Origin: Chamaea fasciata
Taxonomy: Eukaryota > Chordata > Aves > Passeriformes > Sylviidae
Reading direction: 5' to 3'
Length of the DNA: 64,000 bases
NCBI GenBank assembly: GCA_029207755.1
Contig: JARCOQ010000003.1
Location: 44,164,144-44,228,143 of the forward strand
This document shows, piece after piece, positions 60,501-64,000 of this stretch. The notes below the pieces were generated by a model that saw only the letters and a program-made list of their open reading frames with translations, searched no databases and had not been told where the DNA came from. A program made the position numbers and the translations under genes. How positions within the stretch are numbered: the first letter of the stretch is position 1; the number at the start of each line of letters is the position of its first letter.

Positions 60501-61099
60501 TTTGCCTCATTATGGGAGCATATACTGGAGGTAGTTTATACTGGGCTGGACCGATTGTGTCTGTAGAGACAAGAGTCCACTTGAGGAAAGGTGGTGGTTG
60601 AGTTTGGGTTATTTTCAATTATTTTTCAAAAGATGCAGTTGCAGCTACCTAAATGCAAATGCTCAAGGAGGAGAAACATGAAACGCTGAGGGCTGAGCTT
60701 TTTCAAGCCTAATGACTGGACACAGCCCTGTTGGAGTGAAGCAGGAGAGTCAGGGCTCCAAGCAGCTCAGCCATCCCTGGTGCCAATAATTTCCACACAA
60801 TACAGTGTTTTCTCTTCCCTCCTGAGGAGATGCTGTGTTGGTGTGGGCGCTGCAGCTGCACCGTAACACCCTGCACTGTACAGGGGGTGTCCCACATTGC
60901 TTTGGGCGCAAATTGGACACATGGAGTGGGTGCAACGAGCAGGACAGGTGCTCCATTGCAGGCGGACAGGTGGCTGGGTGTCCCCAGAGCAGCGTCCCAT
61001 CCTGTGCCACCGAGAGCCACTGCCCTGTCAGTTGGACAGACAGGCAAGCAGGGCTTGGCCCGGGTGCAGAAGGAAAGGATCCAGGGACTCTGTTGACAT
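60501..61099. other. Unique, partly GC-rich non-coding sequence
   Basis: No gene recognised. 60709-61125 carries frames of 70-138 codons in several frames on both strands over the same bases, none with a domain. Confidence 0.5.
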
Positions 61100-62323
61100 A
61101 ACAAGCCACTAGAGAGCACTCTCAAATGTATTTATACCCTTGGCCTAAGAGCCAGTTCATAAAAACACGCGGTTGCCATGGCCTGGTTTACAGCACGTCT
61201 AAAAAGAGAGCTCCCAAACACACCAGGTTTTCTAAGGCCACTGCAAAGGCGGTCAAAGCCTCCCTTGTGTGGCACCTTTCCCACCCCCTGGGACCCAGGC
61301 ACAAGGCAGCACCTACCACCTCCATGCATCCCTTCTTGTCCCACACTGCTGTCTGTTTACAAATAAATCCCATGACAGTATTAAAAAAAATTTTAAAAAA
61401 TTATATTGTACAACTATAGCTTTTACAAGTTTTCTTTCTTCTTCTTTTTTTAATATACAAAAAAAAATGCAGAAAGTATTTAAAGTGCCTAGTTTCCTTA
61501 TCCTTAGTGTCAGAAGAAAAAAAAAAAGAAACAAAACATAAAATGCCAAACTGGTAGCAGGTTAAGTTCAGCAGCTACCAACAAAAGCACAGTGCAGTTG
61601 AACTGCCAGAAAAAAGTATCTTTGAAAAAAAAAAGTAATGGAAGTGGGTTGGAAAAAAATATAATAATCACACAATCTTCATTAAAACACTTTTAATACT
61701 ACACAAGTTACAGTATCACCTTTTAAAAAGTTTAAAAAGGAATATTAACAGTAGCACTGTTGCAGCTAAAGCACTTCAAAATAATAGGAAAAAAGAAAAA
61801 AAAAGAAAAAAGCTTGTAGCCCAGGAAGTAGTAATAAAGAGAGAATCCACTGGAGCATTATTGTAATTGAGCAAAGCAACCAAAAGGAAAAAGCAACACT
61901 CAGTGTGAGAAAAATGAGCTATGTATGAACACCCTCAATTTTTTTTAATCCTTTTTTTCTTTTGTTTTTTGGGTTTTTTGTTTGTTTTTCTTTTGCAGTT
62001 CTGAAGTTTTATGGTGGAGATTAGACTTGGCTGGGGGCTCAAAATCAGCTGTGTGAGCATAGCCACCGTGTGCCATTTCTTTTCCATCTATGTTGTTTCT
62101 GGGCCACTGCCTGGCATCACCAGCTAGGGAGTTTCCATCCTCTCCAGGAGTCAGAGAGCTGCAGGAGCAGGCGGCTGGCAGGAGGAGAAGGAAGGTGTGC
62201 CTCCCTACAGGCCTCTCCACCGAGTCACACCAATGTCCCTCGGCCCCAAAACTAGGGTGTACTTTGTCAGGAGCAGGTCTCACCCTCAGCACGCTCACAG
62301 CTGGGACACCTGATGACACAAAA

Positions 62324-62339
62324 GGGGGGGGGGGGGGGG
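62324..62339. repeat. G16 homopolymer
   Basis: Sixteen consecutive G on the plus strand (C on the minus), flanked by AAA and TGCTC. If the region is a minus-strand 3'UTR, the transcript would carry a C run. Confidence 0.95.
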
Positions 62340-62562
62340 TGCTCTTTTAGGCAGGCTTTGGAATTCAGTTTTGCTTATTTTTAAGCGTAGGGATACCACC
62401 TTAATCAAAAACATGAACTTCATCCCATGTAAGGTATTATGCCAAGCAACTTTGAAGAACTTGTTACCATCTATCAGCTCAAATTCCATTTTTTTAATAA
62501 AGTGCCTAAATACACATTTACACAGATCATAGTGGTTCCAAAGAATCCTTTACAGTTGGCAT

Positions 62563-62604
62563 TTTTTTATATATAGGTATATATATATAGGTATATATAT
62601 AATG
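62563..62604. repeat. (TA)n with two TATATATAGGTA units
   Basis: A TA-rich microsatellite with two near-identical interrupted units. Confidence 0.85.
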
Positions 62605-64000
62605 TGCGTTTTCTTCAAATTGGCTAAATGTGTTTACATAAGACACCAATCTTGACTATAAGTTTTAAAGCGTTATATTGACTCAATGAATTTGTTTATC
62701 ATGCAAGTCTTATCTAATATTACATTGACCTGTAATATGGAACACAATGTAGTGGGTGTGCTCATTAAACACTTCATAGAAAATTACTGTGCATGTGCAG
62801 TTCTGATCTTCAAATACTAATAACGACCATTTCTTTTCTTTTTTTAAAAAAAGTAGTCTTCCAAAAAAAAAAAGAAAAAAAACCTCTACTCTGCATTAAA
62901 TTGCAGTTTGAACATTATCACAATAAGAACAGTTGACTAAAAAGCACCCAAAGATCTTCAATTTTATAGTCGGCTGAACAGATTTCTCCTCCTCCTCTTC
63001 TGATACTGGAAGTGTTTATTAGCTGGTCCCTGGGACAGGACGACCTCGCCACCCTTTTGTTCAGAAACAACCGCATATAACTGAGTTATAAACACCTCGA
63101 CAGAAGGGCTCAGACAGCTGCAGTGTTGCCAATGAACTATAAACAGCACAAAAACATCACTATAAGACTTGAACTATTTCTAGTAACCAATGATTTATTG
63201 ATTTTAGAAGTCTGCTTGGTGATGCAGAAGCATGATCAAAAGAAGTGGCTTTACAAAAGAGTTCTCCAAAGTAGCTTAAAAGGCAGGGCCAGGGGCCATT
63301 ATGTGCAGCCCCACTTGCTTTCCTTTCAACCAGTTTATATTTTCATTTTCAAAGAATAGCAGTAAGTTTGTTTCAAGCATACGTAATAAGGAAATTACAG
63401 GTTTCCTCCACCCACATTTGGGCTGTCACTGATATGCCCGCGGGCAATTTGGCAGAAACTCAGTCACTGCTGTCACTGTACCACACGTACCTGCCACTAC
63501 TTGGAAATACCGGGTCAGCAATAGTAACAATAGCAACAGCACTAGAGGTGACTGGTAAGCAAAATCAAAATCCATATGCACTATCTGAAAATTAAAGTAA
63601 AATAAAATAAAGTCTCTTCCCCACATCCCCAGCTTTGTCCAAAGACACAAAAGCCCCACAAGTGACACTGAAGACCTTCAGAAATGGCAGTGCTACATTG
63701 GCACCTTCACCAATCATGTAACTAAGTTCATTATCAAAATTCCACGTTATGGTATGCAATTGGTGAATAAATGCAGTTTTGTAATCTTACAACGGATCAC
63801 GAGAACTGCGGTCAACTTTGCCTTAAAAAAATAAACAAAACACCAAACCAAAAACAAACCTAGAAATCCCTAACTCAACAGTGCCTCTTGGACACCTCTC
63901 CACATCCTACTCTGGTGGAAACTTCCCTTGAGAAACAGTGAGCAATTTGGGACTGGATCTGGAGGATCTTCCATCTCAACCCGAGCCACGCACGCACTTC

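Larger units (their letters stand above)
61100..64000 (-). other. AT-rich 3'UTR-like region, probable end of an off-window gene
   Basis: About 2.9 kb of AT-rich sequence with many homopolymer runs that are T on the minus strand. It has few usable frames and no recognised transposon, giving the look of a long vertebrate 3'UTR read right to left. AATAAA occurs on the minus strand at 63199-63194 and 63020-63015, and again at 60502-60497 beyond the region. AATAAA also occurs on the plus strand at 61362-61367 and 62496-62501, so orientation is not settled. The 124-codon minus-strand frame at 61945-62319 ends in a Lys-rich tail caused by a homopolymer region and has no domain. I cannot name the gene. 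Confidence 0.3.

Noticed and set aside
60028..60618. Open frames of 166-171 codons on both strands
   Set aside because: Produced by the (TTTC)n tract; the residues are simple Ser/Phe/Leu or Lys/Glu/Arg runs.
61945..62319. 124-codon minus-strand frame ending in a Lys-rich tail in the 3'UTR-like region
   Set aside because: The tail comes from A/T homopolymers and the rest has no domain. The context looks untranslated.
1..64000. tRNA, rRNA, CRISPR or prokaryotic operon features
   Set aside because: None recognised by eye; the window has vertebrate repeat content and no cloverleaf-type or direct-repeat/spacer arrangement was noticed.

Overview
This window looks like non-coding vertebrate DNA, most likely from a bird. 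The clearest sign is CR1 LINE sequence. One copy at 47.9-48.4 kb keeps the tail of ORF2 and ends in the terminal ATTCTGTG-type repeats typical of avian CR1. A second, inverted 3' fragment lies at 59.1 kb, and a much older inverted ORF2 fragment lies at 44.5-45.05 kb. Two MIR SINE relics and a few ancient palindromic amniote-type repeats fit an amniote genome. There are no operons, bacterial signals or CRISPR arrays. Nearly all the long open frames overlap one another on both strands, have no recognisable protein content, or run through simple repeats, so I do not call them genes.

Layout. 0-9.3 kb is unique AT-rich sequence with T-rich and purine-rich low-complexity tracts. It holds one candidate terminal coding exon on the minus strand (4966-5195) that has a splice acceptor, a stop codon and a downstream AATAAA. 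9.37-10.6 kb, minus strand, holds a badly decayed Ty3/gypsy-type pol fossil: reverse-transcriptase tail, integrase zinc-finger region, end of the integrase core and integrase C-terminus, spread over three frames. 10.6-28 kb is unique sequence containing a palindromic repeat relic, several stretches that look like conserved regulatory DNA, and a perfect 220-bp (CCTTC)44 array at 22.45 kb. 28-33 kb holds the two MIR relics and a long pyrimidine-rich stretch. 33-44 kb is unique and partly GC-richer, with a near-perfect RFX X-box at 41.72 kb inside a regulatory-looking block. 44-60 kb holds the CR1 copies, an AT-rich homeodomain-site-rich block at 46.4-46.9 kb and several microsatellites. 60.2-60.5 kb is a G-run joined to a (TTTC)n tract. 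61.1-64 kb is AT-rich, rich in homopolymers, and resembles an extended 3'UTR; its orientation is not settled (minus favoured) and I cannot name the gene.

Overall this reads as a gene-poor, repeat-poor interval, probably beside a regulated gene entering from the right edge. Regulatory and 3'UTR calls rest on sequence character only, because no alignment was possible. Repeat-family calls rest on recognising the family pattern from memory.
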